Shown: piece after piece, positions 10,761 through 22,964 of the stretch
Position numbering within the stretch: the first letter of the stretch is position 1
Layout of the letters: every line of letters starts with the position of its first letter
DNA from: Diphasiastrum complanatum
Taxonomy: Eukaryota; Streptophyta; Lycopodiopsida; Lycopodiales; Lycopodiaceae
Assembly (NCBI GenBank): GCA_029204225.1
Contig: CM055095.1
Coordinates: forward strand, 31,003,538-31,067,537
Direction of reading: 5' to 3'
Length of the DNA stretch: 64,000 bases
Notes under the pieces: model-generated
The model's database searches: none
Seen by the model: the letters and a program-made list of their open reading frames with translations, nothing else
Told to the model about the DNA's origin: nothing
Made by a program: the position numbers and the translations under genes

Positions 10761-11900
10761 TCAAACTGGTGATTCGAGTCTATCAAGTACTCGATCTTGA
10801 CCTCCCTCTGAATCTGGTAATTCTCTTTCATCTTCTGCTTCTTTTACTTCTGTCGTCGTTGGTAGCTCATAATAGTTTTTGATAATTTCATAGCCGACTA
10901 GGTCACTGTCTGCTATGTATTTTGACTCATCAAATTTAACATCTCGAACAATTTTAATTCTACCAGTTTCGGGTACATAGACACAATAATATGACAAATG
11001 TAACACGAATTCTACTAGAAAACCTTGTTCTATCTTTTCATCGAGTTTCTTTCTCAGCTTGTCTGGTATGTGCATATATACTGCACATCCGAATGTCTGA
11101 ACATGTGCTAGATTTGGCTTCGACTTCCACCATATCTCAAGAGGAGTTTTATCTGGTATTTGAGATTTCAGAATACGATTCTGAAGATAATTTGATGTAG
11201 CCACTACTTCTGCCCACAACTGTTTTGGTGCTTTCGCATGAGCCATCATACACCTTGCAGCTTCCATAAGTGTGTGATTCCTTCGTTCAACTATTCCATT
11301 GTGTTGAGGTGTGTATGATGCAGTCTTCGTATGCATAATACCTCGATCAGTACAGTAAGCCTTGAATTCATTGGAAATGTACTCACCTCCACGATCTGTG
11401 CGAATCTGCTTCAACTTATTGTCTGTCTGCTTCTCAGTACAATTCGTATACTCAACGAATTTCTCGAAAGCTTCAAATTTTGTACGTATAAAGTATACCA
11501 CAACAAACTTGCTGAAGTCATCAATAAACGTTATGAAGTATTTTGCATCACCCAACGACAATACTTCGAATGGTCCACAAATATCTGAATGCACAATTTC
11601 AAATACCTTAGTTGCTTTATAAACATCCTTACTGAAATGTGTTCTAGTCATCTTGCCTTTAAGACAGGATATGCAGGTAGTTCAAATATCTCTACTTTTG
11701 ATTTTGGCTCCTTTAATTCTCTAACTTTTGTTGGCTTGGTACAAGGCTTCCATGTTCATGTGACATAGCCTCTTGTGCCACAATATATCTGTCGATTCTT
11801 GAGTTTGATTCGCTTGTTTGATTCGAGTTCGAATGTCCAAGTGATACAAATTTCTTTCTTTGTTACCTTTAACAACTAGGTTATCAGAATCTTCCTTGAA
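10761..11900 (-). pseudogene. Family A integrase
   Basis: The open stretch 10761-11651 holds the rve core: IVHSDICGPF (Asp), RTDRGGEYIS (Asp) and TPQHNGIVERRNHTL (Glu), followed by FGCAVYMHIP and the GYEIIKNYYELP linker. The zinc-binding H-H-C-C part (KRLCHMN...CISCLKGK) lies upstream at about 11660-11800 with stops. The catalytic DDE residues are retained, but the frame is broken on both sides. Confidence 0.88.
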
Positions 11901-11905
11901 CAGTT

Positions 11906-12615
11906 ACAAGAGTTCTTTGTGAAGGTTACTCATGACATGCTTGTATCGACTATCTTAGCTATGGATAGAAGATCTTTGTCAAGAGTAGAGACATAGAGAA
12001 CTTCTTCCAGTTTCTTGTCACCCTGATTCGTGTCTAGCCATAGTACACCAGTTCCATCAACTATGTGTTTAAAACCATCTCCAAGTATAATGAATCTCAA
12101 ATAATTTGTCTTCTTGTACTCAGACAACATTTCTTTCGAGGAAACAAAATGTGAGGTGGCTCCCAAATCAAGTACTACTTCTCGAGTTCTTGAATTTGTT
12201 GAACAACATAGATCAACACTAACATAAGCTACTGAGTTCCTTGTTGTCCTGTCTTCTAACAGTCTACAAGAGTTCTTTGTGAAGGTTACTAACATGCCTG
12301 TATCAACTATCTTAGCTACAGATAGAAGATCTTTATCAAGAGTAGGGACATAGAGAACTTCTTCTAGTTTCTTGTCTCCATGATTCGTGTCTAGCCATAA
12401 TACACTAGTTCCATCAACCACACATTTAGAACCATCTCCAAGTATAATGAATCTCGAATTGTTTGTCTTCTTGTACTCAGACAAAATTTGTTTCGAGGAA
12501 ATAAAATGTGAGGTGGCTCCCGAATCAAGTACTACTTCTCAAATTGAATTAGAGGAACAACATAGATTAGTATTACATAAGCTGCCAAATTTCTTGTTGC
12601 CATGTCTTCTGCTGC
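11906..12615 (-). repeat. In-frame tandem duplication of the copia protease region
   Basis: Two copies offset by exactly 360 bases (120 codons) lie in one open stretch (11930-12484). Anchors are the shared acaagagttctttgtgaagg at 11906 and 12266. Each copy carries SEYKKTN, RFIILGDG, VDGT-VLWLDTN, KKLEEVLYV-TLDKDLLS and AKIVDT. The upstream copy has the catalytic motif LDSGATSHF but is preceded by a TGA where the sister copy has an Arg codon. The downstream copy reads LDLGATSHF. Retroviral proteases act as dimers, so a single-chain double protease is conceivable, but the stop and the altered motif argue for a mutated relic. Confidence 0.88.
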
Positions 12616-13552
12616 TTTGGAGCATTCTGCTTTGTTTGACATAGTTTGAATCAGAAGGTTCACTGCAATTCTGCTCCGTTTCATTTCTGGGATTCAGATA
12701 ACAGTCCACTGCTGCATGACCCTGTTTATGACAATGAATGCATTCAATCTTTGGATTTAACCAACACTTATCGTTTGTGTGACCCGATCTTTTGCATCTA
12801 TTGCAAATCTTCTTATCACCATAATTTTTTTGTTGTTTTCTAGATTGTTGATTATTTATCTTAGAATTATTCTTTTTAGATGACTCCCTCTTAAACTTAG
12901 ACTTCTTAGAAAATTTATTCTTCTGAGTAAATAGAGCATTTTTGGAATCACCATTGTCGTCATAGCGTTCACAAACTTCTACTTCCTCTTTAACTCCGTC
13001 TATTGCCTTTTGAAGTGTGATTGTCGCATTTTTCACCAATAAGGTTCGAGTTGTGTGGAATGACTTGGGTAGGGCTCGAAAAATATAACTAAGCTGTTTT
13101 TCCTTTGAAATTACATTTTTTGCGCCAGAATTCTGCAAAGAAATAAACAGGCCTTTTATCTTTCGTACGAATGTGTTCAAGTCTTTGCCATCCCATTGTA
13201 GGTAAGTTAATTGGTCTTCTAAGAACATGATTTGATTACGAGATCGAGTCTCATTCTTGGTTTGCAATTCTTCCCATAAATCTTTTGCGTTTGAAATTGA
13301 TGTGAGGTCTAGCATTATATTGTCATGCACTGAAGATGTAATAATTGCTATAGCTTTGTCATTTCTCAAACTCCATTCTCGAAGTTCTTTGCTAGGAGTA
13401 GCTATGGGCTTCTCCTCTATTGGTTCTACCCATTGCCAAAGACCTTCGCCCTTCAATATGAGTGAAGTCTTTAATTTCCAAATCAAATAGTTTGAATCTT
13501 CTAGATCCAAAATTGTAGTGATCTTAGTCTGAATATTGCTAATCGACGACAT
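12539..13552 (-). CDS. Family A gag (337 residues, then TGA)
   Basis: Starts MSSISNIQTKITTILDLEDS with the copia gag hallmark NYLIWKLK. The UBN2-type domain follows (DLWEELQ, RNQIMFLEDQL, LNTFVRKIKGL, SYIFRALP). A basic Lys/Asn/Gln stretch comes next, then two zinc knuckles, CNRCKRSGHTNDKC and CIHCHKQGHAAVDC. The frame ends at a TGA just before the protease motif, where family copy 62568-63179 has CGA (Arg). This is probably a CpG-decay nonsense change rather than a natural gag terminator. Gag itself is open throughout. Confidence 0.88.
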   Translation of the reverse strand: MSSISNIQTKITTILDLEDSNYLIWKLKTSLILKGEGLWQWVEPIEEKPIATPSKELREWSLRNDKAIAIITSSVHDNIMLDLTSISNAKDLWEELQTKNETRSRNQIMFLEDQLTYLQWDGKDLNTFVRKIKGLFISLQNSGAKNVISKEKQLSYIFRALPKSFHTTRTLLVKNATITLQKAIDGVKEEVEVCERYDDNGDSKNALFTQKNKFSKKSKFKRESSKKNNSKINNQQSRKQQKNYGDKKICNRCKRSGHTNDKCWLNPKIECIHCHKQGHAAVDCYLNPRNETEQNCSEPSDSNYVKQSRMLQSSRRHGNKKFGSLCNTNLCCSSNSI

Positions 13553-13647
13553 CTTCTATTTTCTGAATAACTTTAGATAGCGGCTGCTGATGGATGTATG
13601 AAGAATGCTGAGAGGGATGCGAAGATACCACCGTATCAACTTTGTAT

Positions 13648-13659
13648 GCGTTGATACCA
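13648..13659 (-). other. Family A primer-binding site
   Basis: The minus strand reads TGGTATCAACGC one base inside the LTR end (13661). It is a variant of the copia initiator-Met PBS TGGTATCAGAGC, with mismatches in the last bases. Confidence 0.75.
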
Positions 13660-13660
13660 C

Positions 13661-14747
<1,087 letters not shown>

Positions 14748-14765
14748 TGGCGCCGTTGTCGGGGA
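14748..14765 (+). other. Gypsy primer-binding site (tRNA-Asp type)
   Basis: TGGCGCCGTTGTCGGGGA is the PBS typical of plant Athila/Tat-group gypsy elements, complementary to the 3' end of tRNA-Asp. It shows that a gypsy 5' end, plus orientation, lies here. Confidence 0.85.
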
Positions 14766-15119
14766 GCGCCACACTCTCGTCTTGTCGCATAGCATTTCTC
14801 TCTTTCCTTCTCTCACTCTATCTTCATGATTAGTTTTGCATTTTTTTTTCATAATTTTTGATTGACATGTTGTGGAGAGAGATTAGGAGGTGTGAGGCAT
14901 CAGATTCAAGTATCCAATCCCTTCCATAAAATCAAAAACCCCATAAAAATAAAAAAGAAACCACTCATTTTGGCAATCTGTCCAAAAAAATAGCCAAAAA
15001 ACACATAACAAATCTACTCTGTCTGAACCAATCTTCGCCCACATGGCAGTACCTTCTGCTACATTAGCAAAACCTATTGTACTTCAGGCAAGTGGTGTTT
15101 ACAAGTCATATCATATCAG
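14766..15119 (+). other. Gypsy leader, no gene
   Basis: Untranslated sequence after the PBS with no open frame longer than about 25 codons. It is followed by unrelated gypsy debris in the opposite orientation, so the element starting at 14748 is not continued recognisably. Confidence 0.4.
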
Positions 15120-15850
15120 AGGTGCATGTAAGTGAGTCATGGTACTTGTAGAATTTTAATGGTACAACAATGTTAACAGATTCCAAGGAGATCCCAATAG
15201 AAAGTCACTAAAAAGTCAACTTTATTGGATTATTCATGAAAAATATTTGATCATCATATTCACAGATTCTAATTGCACGATAGATATCCAAGACAAAATT
15301 TTGAATGATGAGAATGGGTAGAACACATTCTATATTCATATATAAATGAACTTTAAAATGTGGAAGTAGGGACTAAGTCTCATAAAATAAATCTAAAAAG
15401 GTAACTCTTATAAAATAAATCTAAAGACTTATAAATTAACAAAAAGACAAGTGAAGTGGAGCGTAGTATTTTGAATAAAACTATCTACCATTAGGATGTC
15501 TAGCTCGTTGTTCCATATGAATCTTTATGACATTATAGTATTCAACATAATTATCCTCCTAGGATACTAATAGATTCCATGAGTTTGAGTATAGGAATAG
15601 TTCTATTACCCCATTATCTTTTGGATTATATGGTGTTTCTTTATGTGGGTTACCAAAAAGTATTCCAATAACTTTTTAATGATATCATTAATAAAATGTG
15701 TGCATCTGTCATTGACCAATTCAAGTGGACAACCAAATCTAGGAATAACATTTTTGAATAAAAAAATTGCAACTTTTTTTGCATCATTTCTCAAAATTCA
15801 ATGACCATATGATGAAATCACCCATAGTTTGAAACTTTTCTTTACAAAAA
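15120..15850 (-). pseudogene. Gypsy integrase remnant, left arm of an inverted pair
   Basis: The minus strand at 15606-15794 reads RNDAKKVAIF, then IPRFGCPLELVNDRCTHFI, a gypsy integrase core with Gly replaced by Cys in DRGTHF. The flanking non-coding part down to about 15120 is the reverse complement of 19200-19735. No intact frame remains. Confidence 0.8.
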
Positions 15851-15914
15851 TTCTGAAAACATACAAAAAATCAGTATTCCAATCCCATTCCTTCACGCCT
15901 AGAATGAAGAATTC

Positions 15915-16060
15915 CGCGTATTGATGCACCAAAGTTCGATGGAGAATTTGACCCAGTCAGATTTCTTCAAGACTTTAGCAAGAGTTATAAGCTCTTAAAG
16001 AGAGGGAGTGACCCAAAACCCGAGTGGACACTTTTTGATTTGATCAATTTGCTAGTTTGA
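15915..16060 (+). pseudogene. Possible gypsy gag fragment
   Basis: One frame reads IDAPKFDGEFDPVRFLQDF followed by a basic segment up to a TGA at about 16057. The P-F-G---P--FL pattern resembles the start of gypsy gag (retrotrans_gag) domains. It is short, so the call is tentative. Confidence 0.35.
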
Positions 16061-16439
16061 TTCTAAATCCATTTCTGAGTATGTCAATTAAAGATAGAAT
16101 TGTTTAGACAAGTTTTGTGAGTCATAGCCACAACATTTCACACAAGTGAGTTGTGTTTGAGTTGCATGTAAGATCCAAGAGTGTTTTCAATTCTTTGAAA
16201 CTCGTGGTAGAAGTTGATACCAAACTTGTAAGTGCTTCATCACTAGATAGAGGCTAGATTCAAATTCAAGTTGATTGATTCTCTGTTGTGAGCTAGATCT
16301 CACATATTTTGTTGCAAGATTTCAATAGGTTGGATCAACATTCCAAGTTGGATCCTAGATTGAGAGAGTAGCAACACAGCAAAGAACACATCAAGATTGC
16401 TCACACTTAGAAATCAGATATTTTTTAAATTATCAGAGA
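16061..16439 (+). other. Copia-leader-like stretch, no gene
   Basis: Non-coding, with T-rich short phrases like the leaders upstream of gag in elements E and F. No PBS or LTR end was found. Confidence 0.3.
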
Positions 16440-16640
16440 GTTGATGAGAATGCTTCAAACTATGTCATGAGAGTTAAAGACCTTCACAAAGAATTAGCAT
16501 GCATTGGAGATACTCTAAAGAACAATGAACTTGTTCAAGTAATCCTTAATGGATTAAGAAATGAGTATGAAAACATTGTCCAATCTTATGCTATCAAGGA
16601 GGAGCTACCAACAATGTCGACACTAGAAAATCCACTTCTG
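16440..16640 (+). pseudogene. Copia gag fragment (UBN2 region)
   Basis: Reads SNYVMRVKDLHKELACIGD, NNELVQVILNGLRNEYEN and SYAIKEELP. These match the gag of element C (YVLRVKDIQRELACIGD, LVQVILNGLRSEFDN, SYAIKEELP) very closely. Only the central part of gag remains. Confidence 0.85.
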
Positions 16641-17840
16641 GATTTGTCTTCATGTTTAATCATGGTCCAATATCTTGGAACATGTTGGAAAGATGTGGTG
16701 TGAATGAAGTGAATTGGTCCGACAACTCAAAGACTATGACGACTTATCGAGCGCATCGGGACTTTGCCTTCTTTCCTAATGCATAATAAGGCCTATCAAT
16801 ATTGAATAAAACATAACAACAGAAGTCACATTCAATCTTTTAGCAACTAACTTTGAAATCATCAGCGCTAAAGTGATTTTGTAGCCAAACCTGAAGTATT
16901 GAATTATCAAACAAAACAATATGAGATTATCAGTTACAAAACAATCACAGAGAAGTATTCATTTTTGACATAATATTGAATGCGATCAAGGATAGATTGA
17001 TTCAACATGTAGCATGTACAAAATCAGATGATGATGAGCACAAGACAATTGCGGATAAAAACCACATACTCTAAACAAGTTTTGGATAACTGAAACTCTA
17101 TTTGATGCACTTCCGCTGATAAACAGTAAGCGCACGTAGCAATACTCTTATAAACTCTAAAGAAAAGTTAAGCTAGAAAGATGAGCAAGAGTTGCGGCTA
17201 AGGCTGCTCAAGAGAGTTACAAAAATATCAGTTATTTATACTAAGCAATTAATGCACGTCCAGGAGTAGGACAACTATTAGGTCGCAGATTGCGATAGCC
17301 AGTTGGCCATCATGAGCTGGCATTCATCCAGTTAGGACTTCTCAGAAATTTACTTGCTAAATGGTTAGGTCAAGTCTTAAGCTTCAATTCAAGTGGAACA
17401 ATAGTTTGGAGCCACCTGTGAGCGATTCCTGTGTATTCCTACAGATTGTGTTAAAACACGATGGAAACTACAAAACTGGATAATAGAATGGATGAAGATT
17501 AACGATTGATTGTTCGGTCAGTAGGAGAATAATTTAACACTCCCCTTTAATCTGAATCCTTGAATGCTTTGACCTTTAGACTTAGTTTTGCACAAAATTT
17601 TGTGTGTGCATCCAAGCTTAATGGTTTTATTAGAAATGTCTATTTTCATTTCTTGTGTTCGATAGTACTGCAAGTCAACCTCTTTGAGATTATCAATTAC
17701 AAAACAATCATAGAGAAGTATTCATTCTGAAATAATACTGAACGCATCATATTCAAGAATATATTGCCATATTCGAGTAGATATTCAATATTTAGCAAAT
17801 ACATGGCATCACAGTGCTCATTGTATTTGCATAGGTGATG
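16641..17840. other. No gene; contains a 63-bp direct repeat
   Basis: A segment at 16923-16985 (gattatcagttacaaaacaa...) recurs with changes at 17686-17748. The 760-base spacing fits a pair of partial LTRs, but no PBS or polypurine tract is visible. A phrase near 17040 (gagcacaagacaat) recurs near 44876, so the region is probably old repeat. Confidence 0.4.
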
Positions 17841-18191
17841 GAGCTATATCATGGAAGAAACAAGCCACTATCTCATTGTCATCTAGTGAGGCCGAGTACA
17901 AAGCTCTTACACATTGCACAAAGGAGATGGTATGGATCAAGAGGATGATCAAGGATCTTCACTAGCTAGATTTTTCAAAGAGCCTATTCATCTTTTGTGA
18001 CAATCTATCAGCCCAAAGGTTGGCAACCAATCCTATCTGCAAAGGAGGTGGAGCTTCAACATGTGTCCTCAAGGGAATGTGTAGCTGATATCTTCACCAA
18101 AGCATTGGGAAAGGACTTGTTCATAAAGCATAGAACTTCACTTGGAGTGTTTTCAAAGTCTATGCTTAAACTAGTTGAAGAGGGATTGTGA
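17841..18191 (+). pseudogene. Copia RNase H fragment
   Basis: Reads ISWKKQATISLSSSEAEYK, then CTKEMVWIKRM, and after a gap VELQHVSSRECVADIFTKAL and LGVFSKSMLKLVEEGL. This is the RNase H tail of an element E relative. An internal deletion near 18035 removes the HARSKHIE block. It ends directly at the LTR start. Confidence 0.85.
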
Positions 18192-18831
18192 AAGATTTCA
18201 ACTAGTTTTGCTATTTTGGTCATATTTGTATATTTGGCAATTGAGGCCAATTTTCATATTAGACTTATAGTTTGACTTTTCAACGTTATATTAGTCTAAA
18301 AGCATTTGAATAAACACTTTTTTGGAAAGCGTGGGAAACTATAGAACATGAGTTTTGGAGCGATTCAATTTGAGTAGTAGATACATTGCTAGTCACAAAA
18401 ATAGTAGGGTTTTCATTATGGAGGGAAACCAAAGTTTGAATTTAGGTTTGTACCTTCTATAAAAGGATGTAACTCATGGGAAGATAAGACATTCTCTCCT
18501 TATCTCATTCATGCTTATACATGGTTCTCTTGGGTTCTACTATCCATTGGTGCACTATACTTGTAATATGTTGCAATTTTGTGTGTAGAATGCTCATTAA
18601 ATGCTATTTTCAAATCCACACGTGTGAAATATAGTAGCTTATTGTTTTTGTATGGACAACAACATTAGTTTATGTTTTGATTGATGTTTGATCAAGATCT
18701 ATTAGAGTTAGCATCTCATTCATAGTGTAGATGATGGTTATTCTACATTGGCAAGATTGGTGATTTGTTGTCTTTCTAAACCCAAGATCTTTTTATGAAT
18801 TTGGATCTTAATTGATCTAAAATTCTTCACA
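18187..18831 (+). repeat. Copia 3' LTR (645 bp)
   Basis: Starts TGTGAAAGA after the purine-rich GAAGAGGGATTG and ends TTCTTCACA, giving a TGTGAA/TTCACA terminal inverted repeat. It contains CTATAAAAGG at about 18457 as a TATA box and a CACACGTGTGAA palindrome at 18617. It belongs to the preceding RNase H fragment. Confidence 0.75.
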
Positions 18832-18879
18832 ATATATATTTCATGGCGCTAGTCAAGTCAGCTACTTCACACAAGAAGA

Positions 18880-19735
18880 ATAGATGTATACTAGTGACAA
18901 CTAAGTATTCGTACTAAAATGGTGGAGGCAATTGCAACAAAGAGAAATGATGCAAAAATAGTTGCAACTTTTGTATTTAGAAATATTATTCCCAGATTTG
19001 GTTGTCCACTTGAATTGGTCAATGAAATATGCACACATTTCATTAATGAAATCAGAATACTTTTTGGTAACCCACATAAAAGAAACACCATATAATCCAA
19101 AAGATAATGGGGTAATAGAACTTTCAATTGAGTCGACTTCCTATACTCAAATTTATGGAATCTATTCATATCCTAGAAGGATAATAATGTTGAATAATAT
19201 GATATCATAAAGATTCATATGGAACAATGAGCTAGACATCCAACAACTCATGAACTTGGATATCATTATAGTCCTATGTACTTAACTTCATTGGTAGAAT
19301 CCACAAAGTATACAAATGCTATATATCCAAAAACACTTCTGCCAATCACTAGTGCCCAATGCAACTATATATCCTAATGGTAGAAAGGTTTTATTCAAAA
19401 TACTATGCTCCACTTCACATGTTTTTTTGTTAATTTATAAGTTTTTAGATTTATTTTATAAGAGTTACCTTTTTAGATTTATTTTATGAGACTTAGTTCC
19501 TACTTATGCATCTTAAAGTTCATTTATATATGAATGTAGAATGTGTTCTACCCATTCTCATCATTCAAAATTGTCTTGGATATCTAATGTGCAATTAGAT
19601 CAAATAGTTGACTCTATGAATATAATGATCAAATATTTTTCATGAATGATCTAGTACGTTGATTTTTTTAGTAAAGTCCTAAGAAATAAATCAATCCATA
19701 TTTACATCAGTACATTCATATTTTGACAAGTACAA
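18880..19735 (+). pseudogene. Gypsy integrase remnant, right arm of an inverted pair
   Basis: Reads RNDAKIVATFVFRN, then IPRFGCPLELVNEICTHFI, from about 18940, and continues into a non-coding stretch. The segment is the reverse complement of 15120-15850 with moderate divergence. Conserved landmarks include the tattcaaaatactatgctcc phrase near 19393 and the agaatgtgttctacccattc phrase near 19540. Confidence 0.8.
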
Positions 19736-20057
19736 TTATAGAATGAATGTTGATGTTGTGGATCACGAGTTCATTCATTTGCTAGATTCTACTATAGACA
19801 TTGGAAAGACAAAGTTTCTGACTTGAACAAATTAGTATATTGATTTGTGAAATTGGTAGATTTATTTTGATCACCCATCAAAAATAGTAAAAATATGTAT
19901 TTTCTTACATATCAACCACAAATAAACAAAAAACATGGTCACTATTTTACATATGATTCATTATACACTTAAAAAGGTGTTATTGGATGTCTTGTCAAGA
20001 CATTCTTCAAAGACTAGACATACATTGCATGATTAATACACAATTACATTGAAATAA
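19736..20057. other. No gene; left flank of element C
   Basis: AT-rich sequence without coding pattern. It ends with AATAA (20053-20057), the left copy of the element C target-site duplication. Confidence 0.5.
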
Positions 20058-20794
20058 TGTTAAATTTCACACGTGTGGACTGTCCACTACATGTACTTGT
20101 GATCTTCTAAGGTGTGTAGATGCACCAAGATCAAGACTAGATTGAGATTCAAGATCAATCTTGAATCCTATGGCAAAAACACACTACTACATGCATTCAA
20201 TCACTTCCAACTCTCACTCACACATGTGGGAAGTATTCAAAAAATAATCTAAGTAAAAACAAGCTGCTCTCCTCGGGTAGAGAGAGAAAATGCATCAAGA
20301 GCTCTCGGGTAGAGAGAGAAAGCTAGAAATCCAATAACTCACAAAATCCATGAAATCACCAAATCAATTGACTTCAAAATGAGGTATACAATGATACTAG
20401 TAGGTCCACGAGCTACCACTATGCTTAACTATGATTGGACCACATTTTGTCACCTCTTGATCCTATTGGATCATTGATCTATGCACCTCTTAATTCTATT
20501 GGACTATATTCAAGCACACCTCAATTTCCTATTGGACCTCACAAGGTTCCACCTCTATATCCTATTGGACCTCTTGGAATTCATCAAACAAAAACTTTAC
20601 ACTTGTCTACACTCTAATTAGCAAGTGTTTAGCCTCTTACTCTATTTTGGCTCAATAGTGGCATTACAAGTGAAAATGCATAATTTGCCATCTATGCCAA
20701 ATTTATTCCTATCAACATCCTACACCTAGATGCTTGATGTAAAAGACATAAGACCCCTATATCTAACATAGATAATCTTTTTCAATTCTTCACA
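20058..20794 (-). repeat. Element C 3' LTR (737 bp)
   Basis: On the plus strand it begins TGTTAAATTTCACACG and ends TTCTTCACA; the element reads it in reverse. In element sense it carries a series of GGTCCAAT/CCAATAG boxes (plus positions about 20441-20585). The 60-residue ORF at 20435-20617 is an artefact of this repeated segment. Confidence 0.93.
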
Positions 20795-20806
20795 CTCCTC
20801 CTAAAA
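20795..20806 (-). other. Element C polypurine tract
   Basis: The minus strand reads TTTTTTAGGAGGAG immediately before the LTR start TGTGAAG. Confidence 0.85.
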
Positions 20807-20812
20807 AATTAT

Positions 20813-22964
20813 CTACGAAGATTTGAGCATTGATCTTGATATAACTCCAAGATTAGATCTATGCTTGATGAAAGCACTTTTGCTCAAAGGCTTGGTGAGT
20901 AGATCGGCAATACAAGAGGACGAGTTGACATGCTCCAAATAGATTTCTCCTCCAATAAGCTTTTCTCTCACAAAATGGTGTGCCACTTCTATGTGCTTGC
21001 TTCTTGCATGAAATATGGGATTATTGGCAAGATCTTGGGCCGAGATGTTATCACACTTGATCATTGGTAGATCATCCTCCTTGATGCACTTTAGTTCCAT
21101 TAATAACCTCTTGATCCAAAGCACTTCTTTGGTAGTTGTAGTGAGTGCTTTGTACTCGGCCTCACATGAAGAGAGAGATATAGTATCTTGCTTTTTGGAA
21201 AGCCAAGATATTAGATTGCCTCCAAGAAAGATAGTGTATGCACTAATAGACTTTCGATCCATCTTGTCACTTGCAAAGTCCGAATCCGAGTAGCCAATAA
21301 TGGATAGATCTTCACTTTTATAGAGTAGACCATAATCACAAGATGAAGATACATATCTTAGAATCCTCTTGGCCATCTTCCAATGATGGATCTTAGGTTC
21401 TTGCATAAATTGACTCAATTTGTGCACACAAAAACTAAGATCGGGCCTAATAATGGTAAGCCAAATCAAGGAGCCTACAAGACTCCTAAAAAGTGTGATG
21501 TCCTCAAAGGATCTTTCATCACCTTTATTAGGATCTTTTACAATTTGCTCCATTGGAGTATCTATGCTCTTAGAATTTTCCATATGGAATTTTTTCAACA
21601 TAGAGTGAGCATATCTAGATTGGCATATAAAGACATGATTTTCATAAAAATCAATTTCTAGGCCTAGGATGTAATGTATCTCTCCTAGATCTTGCATTTT
21701 AAACTCACATCCAAGTGCTAGCTTGGTTTCATCAACTAGCTTGATACAACTTCCACAAAGAATAATGTCATCAACATAAATTAGAAGAATGACAATATTG
21801 CTATCAACAAACTTTAGATACATGGAAGGATCATAGTCACTAAGAGTAAATCCTAGTGAGATAAGAAAAGAGTTAAGTCTTGAATACCATGATCTTGGTG
21901 CTTGCTTGAGTCCATAAAGACTTTTGAAGAGCAAGCACACTTTGGACTCATCCTTGATGAATCCTTGAGGTTGTTCCATATAGATCTCCTCCTCAAGATA
22001 ACCATTTAGAAAAGCATTGGATACATCTAATTGGAACACCTTCCACTTGAAAAAACAAGCAAGAGAAATAAGAATTCTTATTGTCACCATCTTTGCAATG
22101 GGTGCAAAGGTCTCCTCATAATCAAGACCATGGATTTGAGCAAATCCTTTGGCACATAATCTTGCTTTATGCTTGTTGATGGTGCCATCATGATTGAACT
22201 TGATCCGAAATACCCACTTGCAACCAATCACATGCTTGTTGGAAGGAGGATCCACAAGCTCCCAAGTATTGTTGGTGATCAATGCATCATACTCTTGCTT
22301 CATGGCATCATACCACTCCTTGGTATTGAGTGCCTCTTGTACATTCTTTGGCTCTTCATGAGAGACATAAAAAACATAATTAGTGGAATCAAGATCCACT
22401 TGTTTGCCTTTGTCAACATATGAGAGCCTCTTAGACTCGGATCTATCTCTCATGGATCTTCTTGGTGAAAAAATCCGAGGAGAGTCTTCTTCAAATCTCG
22501 ACCCCATTACATCATGATTGTCTTCAAAATCAATAATTGATGATGCATCCATAGATTTCTTGATCTCGGCCTCTTCAAATGATGAGTGTTGATCTTCATG
22601 AAAGACAACATCTCTACTTTCAATAACTTGAGAAGTAGAGAGTATAAAGACTCTATAGGCCTTCTTGGTGGATGAGTATCCAACCATGATCCCTTTGCAT
22701 GCACTAGGATCTTCCTTCTTCCTTGTTTCCAAGGGAATATGGACAAAGCATAAGCATCCAAAAACTCTAAGGTGATCAACCTTAGGCTTCTTCAAAAATA
22801 AGATTTCATATGGTGACTTTCCTCCAAGAGCTATATGTGGGAGCCTATTGCAAAGATAATTTGCACAATTAATGGCTTCTCCCCAAAAATCTTTGGGCAA
22901 AGATGCCTCAGTTCTCATAGATTTTGCACATTCACATAGAGATCTATTCTTTCTCTCGGCCACT
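20813..22964 (-). CDS. Element C pol, C-terminal part: integrase end, RT, RNase H
   Basis: About 717 residues in one frame. It begins in the integrase core at NGVAERKNRSLCECAK (catalytic Glu), then FGCLCFVHIPLETRKK. RT follows with [53 protein letters not shown] and the catalytic YVDDIIL. RNase H carries YSDSDFASDKMDRKSISAY, LSSCEAEYKAL and HARSKHIEVAHHFVREK, ending at NLGVISRSMLKSS next to the polypurine tract. This part is undamaged. It is separated from the upstream half only by a small deletion at about 22965. Confidence 0.93.

Noticed and set aside
20435-20617. 60-residue ORF repeated identically at 25931-26113
   Set aside because: It lies inside both LTRs of element C on the strand opposite the element and reflects the CCAAT repeat segment.
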